From positions 125,098 through 170,733 of the forward strand of contig NZ_LMIJ01000034.1 of assembly GCF_001428665.1 (NCBI RefSeq): a DNA stretch of 45,636 nt, written 5' to 3'. The position numbers and the translations under genes were made by a program. Position 1 is the stretch's first letter; each line of letters opens with the position of its first letter. This stretch comes from Acidovorax sp. Root219. GTDB taxonomy: Bacteria; Pseudomonadota; Gammaproteobacteria; Burkholderiales; Burkholderiaceae_C. The notes under the pieces are model-generated. The model was given only the letters and a program-made list of their open reading frames with translations. It did not search any database and was not told where the DNA came from. Below, in pieces: positions 17,272 through 25,757 of this stretch.

Positions 17272-17970
17272 TCAAAAACTGATGACTTGTCCATCGTATT
17301 CCACATAGGGTTGGTAGGGCCCGGTGCCGCTGTTGGTTGCTACCGAGGCTGCGACGAAATCACCTTCCTGCGCGTCAAATACATGCACCTCGCCGTCTTC
17401 GATCACGTAGTGCCAGCCGTGCAGGGTGAGCCGGCCGGCCTCGACCTCGCGCCGCACCATGGGGTAGCCCATGAGGCGTTCGAGCTGCAGCACCACCGCG
17501 CGTTGCTCGGTGCGGCGCATCGATTCTGCGCACGGCTGCACTGGCAGCAGTGCCTCGTCGACCAGCTTGAGCCACGCGGTGAGGGCCACCGCCTCGTCGG
17601 GCGCTCCCTCGTAGGCGGTGCGGATCGCGCCACAGTGGCTGTGGCCGCAGATCACGATACGCTCCACGTGCAGGCTGAGCACGGCGAACTCGATCGCGGC
17701 CATCGTTCCATGGAGTCCGTGCGACTGGTCGTGGGGTGGAACCAGCGCGCCCACGTTGCGCACTATGAAGAGTTCACCCGGGCCAGCCCCGGTGAGCAAG
17801 TAGGGTACAAGTCGCGAGTCCGAGCAGCCGATAAACAGCGTCTTGGGGTGCTGGCCTTCGGCTACCAGGTCCTGAAAGCGCTGCTGATTGCGCGGAAAAT
17901 AGTCGGAGCGGAAATGCCGAAGGCGCAACAGCAGCTCGTCTGCTGATGCGCTTGCGGCGGCCTCGCTCAT
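17272..17970 (-). CDS. Beta-class carbonic anhydrase
   Basis: The 232-residue protein interconverts CO2 and bicarbonate. The zinc site is complete: Cys49 and Asp51 in CSDSR, then His110 and Cys113 in GHSHCG. The length is normal for the family and there is no signal peptide, so it acts in the cytoplasm. Its ATG overlaps the stop of the parvulin gene upstream as ATGA, which suggests coupled translation and places it as the last gene of the nar operon. A role alongside nitrate respiration, such as bicarbonate or pH balance, is inferred only from position. Confidence 0.92.
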   Translation of the reverse strand: MSEAAASASADELLLRLRHFRSDYFPRNQQRFQDLVAEGQHPKTLFIGCSDSRLVPYLLTGAGPGELFIVRNVGALVPPHDQSHGLHGTMAAIEFAVLSLHVERIVICGHSHCGAIRTAYEGAPDEAVALTAWLKLVDEALLPVQPCAESMRRTEQRAVVLQLERLMGYPMVRREVEAGRLTLHGWHYVIEDGEVHVFDAQEGDFVAASVATNSGTGPYQPYVEYDGQVISF

Positions 17971-18818
17971 TGAACAAGAGGGGTGTCCGCCCCTTCCAAT
18001 TCCACGCCTTCAACGTCTGCTTGACCCACCAGCAGCTGCATATACTGGCGCAGCGCCGTGGCCTGCGACTGAAGGGCCAGCCGCGCTCCGATTTGCGCCT
18101 GCAGCTCGGCGAACTCGGGCAGGCGCCCCGCCTCGCGTTCGAGCACCTCGACGATGTGCAGGCCGAAGCGGCTGTGCACCAGGCGCGGGTGCAGGCCCAG
18201 GGCCTGGATGGCGTCGTTCTGCAGGAACAGCGCCTTGGCCAGTTCAGGCGCGCATTCCTGCGGAGTGATCCAGCCGAGGTCGCCGCCCTGGGCGCTCGAC
18301 GGGCAGTTGGAGAGCTCGGTCGCAAGCTGCGCAAAACGATTGATCGACACCCCCTGGCGCGATAGTTCCAGCAGCGCGGCTTCGGCGCGCTGGGCCAGCG
18401 CGTTCACCGGCACACCCGGCGTGACCGCAAACAGGATATGCCGCACATGCAGTGCCTGGCCCACCACAAAACGCGGCTTGTGAGCCTCGTAGTGGCGCCG
18501 GCATTCCTCAAGGCCCGGCTCGGGCGAATGCACCTCGGCTTCGAGCAGGGCCTCGATTGCGCGGCGCATGTCGTCATCCGGCTCGGGCGCGTTCAAACCC
18601 GTGAATCGCGGCAGCAGGCCGGCGCTAACCGCCTGCTGGCGTAGCAGCTCGGTGCAGGCGCGTTCGCGCAGGGTCTGCTCGCCCAGCACCTCACCGGCGT
18701 GGTGCAGGTGGATGCCGTTGATGCTGGCGATCTCGACCGGGGCCGCAGCGACCTCAGGGCCTTTGCAGGCGCAGGCGCTGCTGCCGCAGCCCGAAGATGT
18801 GGAAAGGTCTTGGCTCAT
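17967..18818 (-). CDS. Parvulin-type peptidyl-prolyl isomerase of the nar operon
   Basis: This 283-residue protein has a central-to-C-terminal parvulin (rotamase) domain. Visible elements are VRHILFAV, FAQLATELSNCPSS..GGDLGW, LVHSRFGLHIVEV and a long helical N-terminal part like that of NifM/PpiC-type chaperones. It begins with a Cys-rich patch (GCGSSACACKG, residues 10-20) that could bind metal. There is no signal peptide, so it is probably cytoplasmic. It lies directly after narI and overlaps the carbonic anhydrase start. Isomerases are known next to nar genes in related bacteria, and a role in maturing the nitrate reductase is an inference from that position. Confidence 0.9.
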   Translation of the reverse strand: MSQDLSTSSGCGSSACACKGPEVAAAPVEIASINGIHLHHAGEVLGEQTLRERACTELLRQQAVSAGLLPRFTGLNAPEPDDDMRRAIEALLEAEVHSPEPGLEECRRHYEAHKPRFVVGQALHVRHILFAVTPGVPVNALAQRAEAALLELSRQGVSINRFAQLATELSNCPSSAQGGDLGWITPQECAPELAKALFLQNDAIQALGLHPRLVHSRFGLHIVEVLEREAGRLPEFAELQAQIGARLALQSQATALRQYMQLLVGQADVEGVELEGADTPLVQ

Positions 18819-18842
18819 GGGTGCTCCCGGGGGTAGGTTGGA

Positions 18843-19574
18843 TCAGCGGGGCTTGGAAGGATGGGCCGGGTTGGTCGGGTTGACCGGCACGCCCAGGCGG
18901 CGGCTGCGCACCACCTGGTAAGGCCGCACCAGGTAGGCAACGCTCGCGAAGCCGCTCCACACATGCACCAGGCGCGAAAACGGGAACAGCAGGAAGATCG
19001 TCATGCCCAGCACCAGGTGTACCTTGTAGGGCCAGTCCATGTTGACCAGCGCGGACGCGTCGGGGCGGAAGGTGACGATGCGCTGCGCCCACTCCGCCAG
19101 CACCAGCATGGCGCTGCCATCGGCGTGCGAATAGGAGTACGGCAGTGTGATCAGGCCCAGCGTGAGTTGCACCCAAAGAATCACCAGAATGGCGATGTCG
19201 GTGCGGTGGCTGGTCAGGCGGATGCGCGGGTCGAAGATGCGCCGGTGCAGCAGCATCGACAAGCCCACGAAGCAGATCGCACCGGCGGTACCGCCCGCGT
19301 AGATGGCCATGCGCTGCTTGAACGCGGCATCCATGAAGCCTTCGTAGAAAAAATGCGGCGTGAGCAAGCCCACGGCGTGGCCGAAGAACAGAAACAGGAT
19401 GCCGACGTGGAACAGGTTGCTGCCCCAGCGCAGCTGGCCCTTGCGCAGCAGCTGCGAAGAATCGCTTTTCCAGGTGTACTGGTCGCGGTCAAACCTGGCC
19501 AGGCTGCCCATGAAGAACACAGGCAGGCAGATGTAGGGATAGACGCCAAAGAGGAAGTGGTGCAGTGAGGTCAT
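18843..19574 (-). CDS. narI: Respiratory nitrate reductase gamma subunit (cytochrome b)
   Basis: NarI anchors NarGH to the membrane and passes electrons from quinol through two b hemes. The 243-residue protein has five hydrophobic helices. Candidate heme ligands are the two His in FHVGILFLFFGHAVG and the two in YKVHLVLG...SRLVHVWSG, matching the four conserved His of the family. The length is normal, with a slightly extended C-terminus. The ATG overlaps the narJ stop (ATGA), so translation is probably coupled. It is followed by the parvulin gene 24 bases downstream. Confidence 0.97.
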   Translation of the reverse strand: MTSLHHFLFGVYPYICLPVFFMGSLARFDRDQYTWKSDSSQLLRKGQLRWGSNLFHVGILFLFFGHAVGLLTPHFFYEGFMDAAFKQRMAIYAGGTAGAICFVGLSMLLHRRIFDPRIRLTSHRTDIAILVILWVQLTLGLITLPYSYSHADGSAMLVLAEWAQRIVTFRPDASALVNMDWPYKVHLVLGMTIFLLFPFSRLVHVWSGFASVAYLVRPYQVVRSRRLGVPVNPTNPAHPSKPR

Positions 19575-20284
19575 GCCTGTGCTCCTGGTGGTGGGGGGGT
19601 ATGACGGCTGGTGGCCGCTTTCACGATGCGGATGGGTTGCGGCTGGCCGGGTCGGGCCTGACCTTCGGTGGAGCAGCCTCCGAACACCGCAGGTTCGGCC
19701 CAGCTCTCGTCAATACCGGGGTCGGCCGCAACTGGCACGGCCTCGGCTTTCTCGCCAGCTATCTCAAGCACTGCGGCCAGCACGCTGGCGTACGGGCTCT
19801 GGCGCTTGAGCAGCGCGCTGAAGATCACGCGCACGATGTGCGCGCTTTCGCCGAGGAACTCGCGCGCCACCGCAGCGGGCTGGGTGGAGGCGAATTCGAG
19901 CAACACGCTCAGGTGGTCGGGCAGCTCGGCTGGGCCGAAGAAGAGGCCTGCCTTCTCGTAGGTCTGGATCAGGTCGATCATCGCCGGGCCCCTGTCGCGT
20001 GAATCGCCGAGCACGTGTTCGAACAGGTGCAGCGCAGTGCTGCGACCGCGGTCGAAAAGCTCGACGTAAGCGGCCTCGACGTCGAGCGCAGGTTGCTGAC
20101 TCAGGTGTACCAGCAGCGCATCCAGTTCGGCCAGGCGTGTGGCAGGCAAAGCGGCTTCGGCGCGCAACGCGGCGCGCAGTTCACCGGCGTGCTCGCGCAG
20201 CTCCGCGGTGGGGTAACGCAGCAGATGGGCGAGAACACGCAGTGTGTGCACGGCGGGCTTGGGAGTGGTGGAGAACAGGCCCAT
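19571..20284 (-). CDS. narJ: Nitrate reductase molybdenum cofactor assembly chaperone
   Basis: NarJ is a cytoplasmic chaperone that holds apo-NarGH while the molybdenum cofactor is inserted. The 237-residue product carries the family signature YVELFDRGRSTALHLFEHVLGDSRDRG at about 75-100 and an all-helical composition. The frame is open further upstream, but the ATG at 20284 lies one base after the narH stop and begins with a typical NarJ N-terminus. The C-terminal 45 residues are Pro/Ala-rich and probably disordered. Confidence 0.95.
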   Translation of the reverse strand: MGLFSTTPKPAVHTLRVLAHLLRYPTAELREHAGELRAALRAEAALPATRLAELDALLVHLSQQPALDVEAAYVELFDRGRSTALHLFEHVLGDSRDRGPAMIDLIQTYEKAGLFFGPAELPDHLSVLLEFASTQPAAVAREFLGESAHIVRVIFSALLKRQSPYASVLAAVLEIAGEKAEAVPVAADPGIDESWAEPAVFGGCSTEGQARPGQPQPIRIVKAATSRHTPPPPGAQA

Positions 20285-20285
20285 G

Positions 20286-21818
20286 TCAGACCCCTGCCTT
20301 GATTGGAATCGTTCGTTTTTTCTCGCTACCAAACAGGCTGGTTTCGGTCTGCCCTTCCGAGCAGCCGTTGCCAAACGTGAAGCCGCAGCCGCCCTTGATG
20401 TTGAAGGTGTTCTCGGCGTATTCGCGGTGGGTGGTGGGAATCACGAAGCGGTCCTCGTAGTTGGCAATCGCCATGGTCTGGTACATGTCCTCGACCTCGC
20501 GCACGCTGAGCTGCACCTGATCGAGCACGTCCTGGTTGATGACGCCGTCCACGTGTTTGGCACGCTGGTAGCTGCGCATGGCCAGCATGCGTTCAAGCGC
20601 GCGCACCACCGGCACGGTGTCACCGGCGGTCAGCAGGTTGGCGAGGTACTTCACCGGGATGCGCAGTTGGCTCACGTCCGGAATCTCGCCGTTACCGCCC
20701 AGGTGACCAGCGTTGGCCGCGGCGGTGATGGGCGAAAGTGGTGGTACGTACCAGACCATGGGAAGCGTGCGGTACTCGGGGTGCAGTGGCAGCGCCACCT
20801 TCCAGTCCACGGCCATCTTGTAGACCGGGCTGTGGCGCGCGGCCTCCAGCCAGTTCTCGGGGATGCCATCGGCGCGCGCCTGCGCAATCACCACCGGGTC
20901 GTGCGGGTCCAGGAACAGGTCGATCTGCGCCTTGTAGAGGTCCATCTCGTTGGGCACGCTCGCCGCCTCCTGGATGCGGTCCGCGTCGTACAGCAGCACG
21001 CCCAGGTAGCGGATGCGGCCCACGCAGGTCTCGCTGCACACGGTGGGCTGGCCGGCCTCGATGCGCGGGTAGCAGAAGATGCACTTCTCGGCCTTGCCGC
21101 TCTTCCAGTTGTAGTAGATCTTCTTGTAGGGGCAGCCGCTCACGCACATGCGCCAGCCGCGGCACTTGTCCTGGTCGATCAGCACGATGCCGTCTTCCTC
21201 GCGCTTGTAGATCGATCCCGACGGGCACGAAGCCACGCAGGCCGGGTTCAGGCAGTGCTCGCACAGGCGCGGCAGGTACATCATGAAGGTGTTCTCGAAC
21301 TCACCCACCATGGCCTTCTGCGCGGCTTCGAAGCCGTTGAAATTGGCATCCTTGCTGCGTTTGGCAAACTCGCCGCCCAGGATTTCTTCCCAGTTCGGGC
21401 CCCACTCGATCTTCTCCATCCGCTTGCCCGTGATAAGGCTGCGCGGGCGGGCGGTCGGCGTGTTCTTCATCTCGGGGGCCGACTGCAGGTGGTCGTAGTC
21501 GAAAGTGAACGGTTCGTAGTAGTCGTCGATCTCCGGCATGTGGGGGTTGGCGAAGATCTTCATCAGCAGTTGCCATTTGCCCCCCTGCTTGGGCACGATG
21601 GAGCCGTCGGCGCGGCGCGTCCAGCCGCCCTGCCACTTCTCCTGGTTCTCCCACTCTTTCGGGTAGCCGATGCCGGGCTTGGTCTCGACGTTGTTGAACC
21701 AGGCGTATTCCACCCCGGGGCGGTTGGTCCAGACGTTCTTGCAAGTGACCGAACAGGTGTGGCAACCGATGCACTTGTCCAGGTTGAGCACCATGCCGAT
21801 TTGGGCGCGGATCTTCAT
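20286..21818 (-). CDS. narH: Respiratory nitrate reductase beta subunit (Fe-S)
   Basis: NarH carries four iron-sulfur clusters between NarI and NarG. The 510-residue protein shows the expected Cys groups: CIGCHTCSVTC near the N-terminus, then CEHCLNPACVASCPSG, CRGWRMCVSGCPYKK, and CIFC with CSETC. The Trp in CRGWRMC replaces a Cys, which is the known basis for one [3Fe-4S] cluster in NarH. It has normal length and no signal peptide. It is 76 bases after narG and one base before narJ. Confidence 0.97.
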   Translation of the reverse strand: MKIRAQIGMVLNLDKCIGCHTCSVTCKNVWTNRPGVEYAWFNNVETKPGIGYPKEWENQEKWQGGWTRRADGSIVPKQGGKWQLLMKIFANPHMPEIDDYYEPFTFDYDHLQSAPEMKNTPTARPRSLITGKRMEKIEWGPNWEEILGGEFAKRSKDANFNGFEAAQKAMVGEFENTFMMYLPRLCEHCLNPACVASCPSGSIYKREEDGIVLIDQDKCRGWRMCVSGCPYKKIYYNWKSGKAEKCIFCYPRIEAGQPTVCSETCVGRIRYLGVLLYDADRIQEAASVPNEMDLYKAQIDLFLDPHDPVVIAQARADGIPENWLEAARHSPVYKMAVDWKVALPLHPEYRTLPMVWYVPPLSPITAAANAGHLGGNGEIPDVSQLRIPVKYLANLLTAGDTVPVVRALERMLAMRSYQRAKHVDGVINQDVLDQVQLSVREVEDMYQTMAIANYEDRFVIPTTHREYAENTFNIKGGCGFTFGNGCSEGQTETSLFGSEKKRTIPIKAGV

Positions 21819-21894
21819 GATGCCTCCAGCAGAGCTGCCTCAAGGCAGGCATGCGTCCCCATCGGGGGCAGCGAACGAACGTGAGCGTGGGGGT

Positions 21895-24800
21895 TCATGG
21901 ATTCTCTCCTTCTGACTGATACGCGCGGATGAGATGGTCGTCGGCCGGTGTGTCGAGCCAGTCCACCTTGTCCATCTTCCGAACCACGACGAACTCGTCG
22001 CGGTTGGTGCCGATCGTTCCGTAGTAGTTGAAGCCGTAGCTGAGCTGCGCGTAGCCGCCGATCATGTGGGTCGGCTTGAGCACGATGCGCGTGACGGAGT
22101 TGTGGATGCCGCCGCGCACGCCGGTGATCTCCGAGCCCGGGGTGTTGATGATTTTTTCCTGCGAGTGGTACATCATCACCATGCCCGGGTTCACACGCTG
22201 GCTCACCACCGCACGCGCGGCCACCGCGCCGTTGATGTTGAACAGCTCGACCCAGTCGTTGTCCTCGATGCCGGCACTCTTGGCGTCGTCTTCGCTGAGC
22301 CAGACCACGGTGCCGCCCCGGTTGAGGGTGAGCATCATCAGGTTGTCGCTGTAGGTCGAGTGGATGCCCCACTTCTGGTGCGGCGTGATGAAGTTCAGCA
22401 CGATCTCCGCGTTGCCGTTGGACTTGATGTTGTGAATGCCGGAGGTCGCCTTCATGTCCACCGGCGGGCGGTAGCTGCCCAGGCCTTCACCAAAGGCAAT
22501 CATCCAGGGGTGGTCCTGGTAGAACTGCTGGCGGCCGGTGAGGGTGCGCCATGGAATGAGTTCGTGCACATTGGTGTAGCCGGCGTTGTAGCTCACCGTC
22601 TCGCTCTCGATGCCGCTCCAGGTGGGGCTGCTGATGATCTTGCGCGGCTGCGCCTGGATGTCGCGAAAGCGGATCTTCTCGTCCTCGCGGTGGATCGCCA
22701 GGTGGGTGTGGTCGATGCCGGTCTGTTTGCCAAGCGCTTCCCAGGCCTTCACCGCCACGTGGCCGTTGGTCTCGGGGGCAAGCTGCAGGATGACTTCGCA
22801 GGCGTCGATGTCGGTCACGATCTTCGGCATGCCCTTGGTCACGCCTTCGTCCATTGTGGTGCCGTTGAGCTGGCCGAGCTGTTCCACCTCGGTGCCGGTT
22901 TTCCAGCCGATGCCCTTGCCGCCATTGCCCAGCTTGTCGAGCAAGGGGCCCAGCGCCGTGAAGCGTTTGAAGGTGTTGGGGTAGTCGCGCTCGACCACGG
23001 TGATCTGCGGCGCGGTCTTGCCGGGGATGAGTTCACAGTGGCCCTTGCGCCATTCCTTCACCTCAAACGGCTGCGCGAGTTCGCCGGGGGTGTCGTGCAT
23101 GATGGGTGTCAGCACCACTTCTTTTTCCACACCCAGGTGGCCCACGCAGACTTCGCTGAAGGCTTTCGCAAAGCCCTTGTAGATCTCCCAGTCGCTGCGG
23201 CTTTGCCACACCGGGTCAACCGCCGCCGAGAGCGGGTGGATGAAGGGGTGCATGTCGCTGGTGTTGAGGTCGTTCTTCTCATACCAGCTGGCGGTGGGCA
23301 GCACCACGTCGGAGTACATGCAGGTGGTGCTCATGCGGAAGTCGAGCGTGACCAGCAGGTCCAGCTTGCCTTTCGGTGCGTGTTCGTGCCACACCACCTC
23401 TTGGGGCTTCGCTTCGTCCTTGCCCAGGTCTTTTCCCTGCACACCGTTCTCGGTGCCCAGCAGGTGCTTGCAGAAATACTCGTGGCCCTTGCCGCTGGAG
23501 CCCAACAGATTGCTGCGCCACACGAACATGTTGCGCGGCCAGTTCTGCGGCGCGTCCGGATCTTCGCAGCTCATGGCCAGTGTGCCGTCTTTCAGCGCTC
23601 GCACCACATAGTCCTTGGCATCAAGCCCGGCGGCGGTGGCGTCTTTCACCACCTGCAGCGGGTTGGTCTTGAGCTGAGGGGCACTGGGCAACCAGCCCAT
23701 GCGCTCGGCGCGGACGTTGAAGTCGATCATGCTGCCACTGAACGCGGCCTTGTCGGCCAGCGGGCTCACGATCTCCTCCATGCCAAGCTTCTCGTAGCGC
23801 CACTGGTCGGTGTGCGCATAGAAGAAGCTGGTGCTGTTCATCTGGCGCGGCGGGCGTGCCCAGTCGGTGGCAAAGGCCAAGGGCAACCAGCCGGTCTGCG
23901 GGCGCAGCTTTTCCTGGCCCACGTAGTGCGCCCAGCCGCCCCCGCTTTGGCCGATGCAGCCGCACATCATCAGCAGGTTGATCACGCCGCGGTAGTTCAT
24001 GTCGGCGTGGTACCAGTGGTTCATGGCCGCGCCGATGATCACCATCGACTTGCCGTGCGTCTTGTCGGCGTTGTCCGCAAATTGCTGCGCGACGGTGATC
24101 ACCTGGTCGCGCGGCACGCCGGTGATGCTTTCCTGCCAGGCCGGCGTGTAGGCGGCGTTGTCATCGAAGTTCTTGGCGCCACTGCCCAGACCACGGTCGA
24201 TGCCGTACTGCGCGACTTGCAGGTCGAACACGGTGGCCACCATGGCGTGGCGCTCTTCGCCGGCCTTGCCCAGGCGCAGGCGCACCGCCGGCACGCGTGC
24301 GTGGTTGATGCTGCCGTTCTGCGCGTTCGCGGTGAAGTGCGGGGAGGCCTCGCCACCGAAGTAGGGGAAGGCCACGTTCACCACCTGGGTGCCCTGCTCG
24401 CCGTCTTCGATCACCGAGAGCTTGAGCTTCACATCTGTGTCGCTGCGCGCTTCCTTGGCCTGCAGATTCCACTTGCCCTCGTCGCTGCGGCCGGCTTCGC
24501 CCCAGCGGAAACCGATCGAGCCGTTGGGCAACACGGCCTTGCCATCGGTATCGAAGGCGACGGTTTTCCACTCCGGGTTGTTCTGCTGGCCGAGCTGGCC
24601 GTTGAAATCGCTGGCACGCAGGTAGCGGTCGGGCACAAGGGTATTGGTGCCGTCTGCCAACACGTGTTCCTTGAGCATCACGAGCAGTGGTAGGTCGGTG
24701 TAGCGGCGCGCGTAGTCGTCGAAGTAGCTGCTGCGTGGCTTGCCGTCATCGGGAAAATAGAAGTTCTTCAGCACCACGTGGCCCATGGCCATGGCGAGTG

Positions 24801-25713
24801 CTGCATCTGTACCCTGCTTGGGGTGCAGCCAGAGGTCGGAGAGCTTGGCCACCTCGGAGTAGTCGGGTGTCACTGCCACCGTCTTGGCGCCCTTGTAGCG
24901 CACCTCGGTGAAGAAGTGGGCATCGGGTGTGCGCGTCTGCGGTACGTTGGACCCCCAGGCGATGATGAACGAGCTGTTGTACCAGTCGGCCGATTCGGGC
25001 ACGTCGGTCTGCTCGCCCCAGACCTGCGGGCTGGCCGGCGGCAGGTCGCAGTACCAGTCGTAGAAGCTCATGCACACGCCGCCGATGAGCGAGAGGTAAC
25101 GCGAGCCGGCGGCGTAGCTCACCATGCTCATGGCGGGGATGGGGCTGAAGCCAATGATGCGATCGGGTCCGTGCTGCTTGATGGTGTAGACGTTGGCTGC
25201 GGCGATCAGCTGGTTGACTTCGTCCCAGGTGCTGCGCACGAAGCCGCCCATGCCACGCACCTGCTGGTAGTCGCGACGGGCTTCGGGGTTCTCGACGATG
25301 GTGGCCCAGGCGTCCACCGGGGTCTTGGCAACGCTGAGCGCGGCACGCCAGCGCTCCAGCAGGCGCCCGCGCACCATGGGGTATTTCACGCGGTTGGCGC
25401 TGTAGAGGTACCAGCTGTAGGACGCCCCGCGCGCGCAGCCGCGGGGCTCGTGGTTGGGCATGTCCCAGCGTGTGCGCGGGTAGTCGGTCTGCTGGGTTTC
25501 CCAGGTGACGATGCCGCCCTTGACGTATATCTTCCACGAGCACGAGCCGGTGCAGTTCACGCCGTGGGTGCTGCGCACGATCTTGTCGTGCGCCCAGCGG
25601 TTGCGGTAGGCGTCTTCCCAGGTCCGGTCTTCGCCGGTGGTATGGCCGTGGTTGCCCGAGAAGTTTTCGCGCGGCAGCGAGAAGTAGGAAAGGCGGTCGA
25701 GAAAATGGCTCAT
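21895..25713 (-). CDS. narG: Respiratory nitrate reductase alpha subunit (molybdoenzyme)
   Basis: NarG reduces nitrate to nitrite on the cytoplasmic side of the membrane. The 1272-residue protein carries the His-Cys3 motif for the FS0 cluster (HGVNCTGSC, with the last Cys in HEPRGC). It also has the molybdenum-binding Asp region (ESADWYNSS) and later bis-MGD-binding segments typical of the family. The N-terminus (SHFLDRL) lacks a Tat leader, as expected for the cytoplasmic NarG type. The frame runs further upstream to 26676, but ATG 25713 has GGAG just before it and matches family starts. Forty-four bases separate it from narK2. Confidence 0.98.
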   Translation of the reverse strand: MSHFLDRLSYFSLPRENFSGNHGHTTGEDRTWEDAYRNRWAHDKIVRSTHGVNCTGSCSWKIYVKGGIVTWETQQTDYPRTRWDMPNHEPRGCARGASYSWYLYSANRVKYPMVRGRLLERWRAALSVAKTPVDAWATIVENPEARRDYQQVRGMGGFVRSTWDEVNQLIAAANVYTIKQHGPDRIIGFSPIPAMSMVSYAAGSRYLSLIGGVCMSFYDWYCDLPPASPQVWGEQTDVPESADWYNSSFIIAWGSNVPQTRTPDAHFFTEVRYKGAKTVAVTPDYSEVAKLSDLWLHPKQGTDAALAMAMGHVVLKNFYFPDDGKPRSSYFDDYARRYTDLPLLVMLKEHVLADGTNTLVPDRYLRASDFNGQLGQQNNPEWKTVAFDTDGKAVLPNGSIGFRWGEAGRSDEGKWNLQAKEARSDTDVKLKLSVIEDGEQGTQVVNVAFPYFGGEASPHFTANAQNGSINHARVPAVRLRLGKAGEERHAMVATVFDLQVAQYGIDRGLGSGAKNFDDNAAYTPAWQESITGVPRDQVITVAQQFADNADKTHGKSMVIIGAAMNHWYHADMNYRGVINLLMMCGCIGQSGGGWAHYVGQEKLRPQTGWLPLAFATDWARPPRQMNSTSFFYAHTDQWRYEKLGMEEIVSPLADKAAFSGSMIDFNVRAERMGWLPSAPQLKTNPLQVVKDATAAGLDAKDYVVRALKDGTLAMSCEDPDAPQNWPRNMFVWRSNLLGSSGKGHEYFCKHLLGTENGVQGKDLGKDEAKPQEVVWHEHAPKGKLDLLVTLDFRMSTTCMYSDVVLPTASWYEKNDLNTSDMHPFIHPLSAAVDPVWQSRSDWEIYKGFAKAFSEVCVGHLGVEKEVVLTPIMHDTPGELAQPFEVKEWRKGHCELIPGKTAPQITVVERDYPNTFKRFTALGPLLDKLGNGGKGIGWKTGTEVEQLGQLNGTTMDEGVTKGMPKIVTDIDACEVILQLAPETNGHVAVKAWEALGKQTGIDHTHLAIHREDEKIRFRDIQAQPRKIISSPTWSGIESETVSYNAGYTNVHELIPWRTLTGRQQFYQDHPWMIAFGEGLGSYRPPVDMKATSGIHNIKSNGNAEIVLNFITPHQKWGIHSTYSDNLMMLTLNRGGTVVWLSEDDAKSAGIEDNDWVELFNINGAVAARAVVSQRVNPGMVMMYHSQEKIINTPGSEITGVRGGIHNSVTRIVLKPTHMIGGYAQLSYGFNYYGTIGTNRDEFVVVRKMDKVDWLDTPADDHLIRAYQSEGENP

Positions 25714-25757
25714 GAATGTCTCCGGAAATGGGGGCGTGGCATCTGAGGTGCGCGGGG

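Noticed and set aside
20244..21884. A 546-codon + strand frame opposite narH
   Set aside because: Shadow of narH, whose iron-sulfur Cys motifs are unambiguous.
21934..24693. A 919-codon open frame on the + strand opposite narG
   Set aside because: It is a shadow of narG. It shows no domain and is rich in Val, His and Ala repeats typical of antisense frames.
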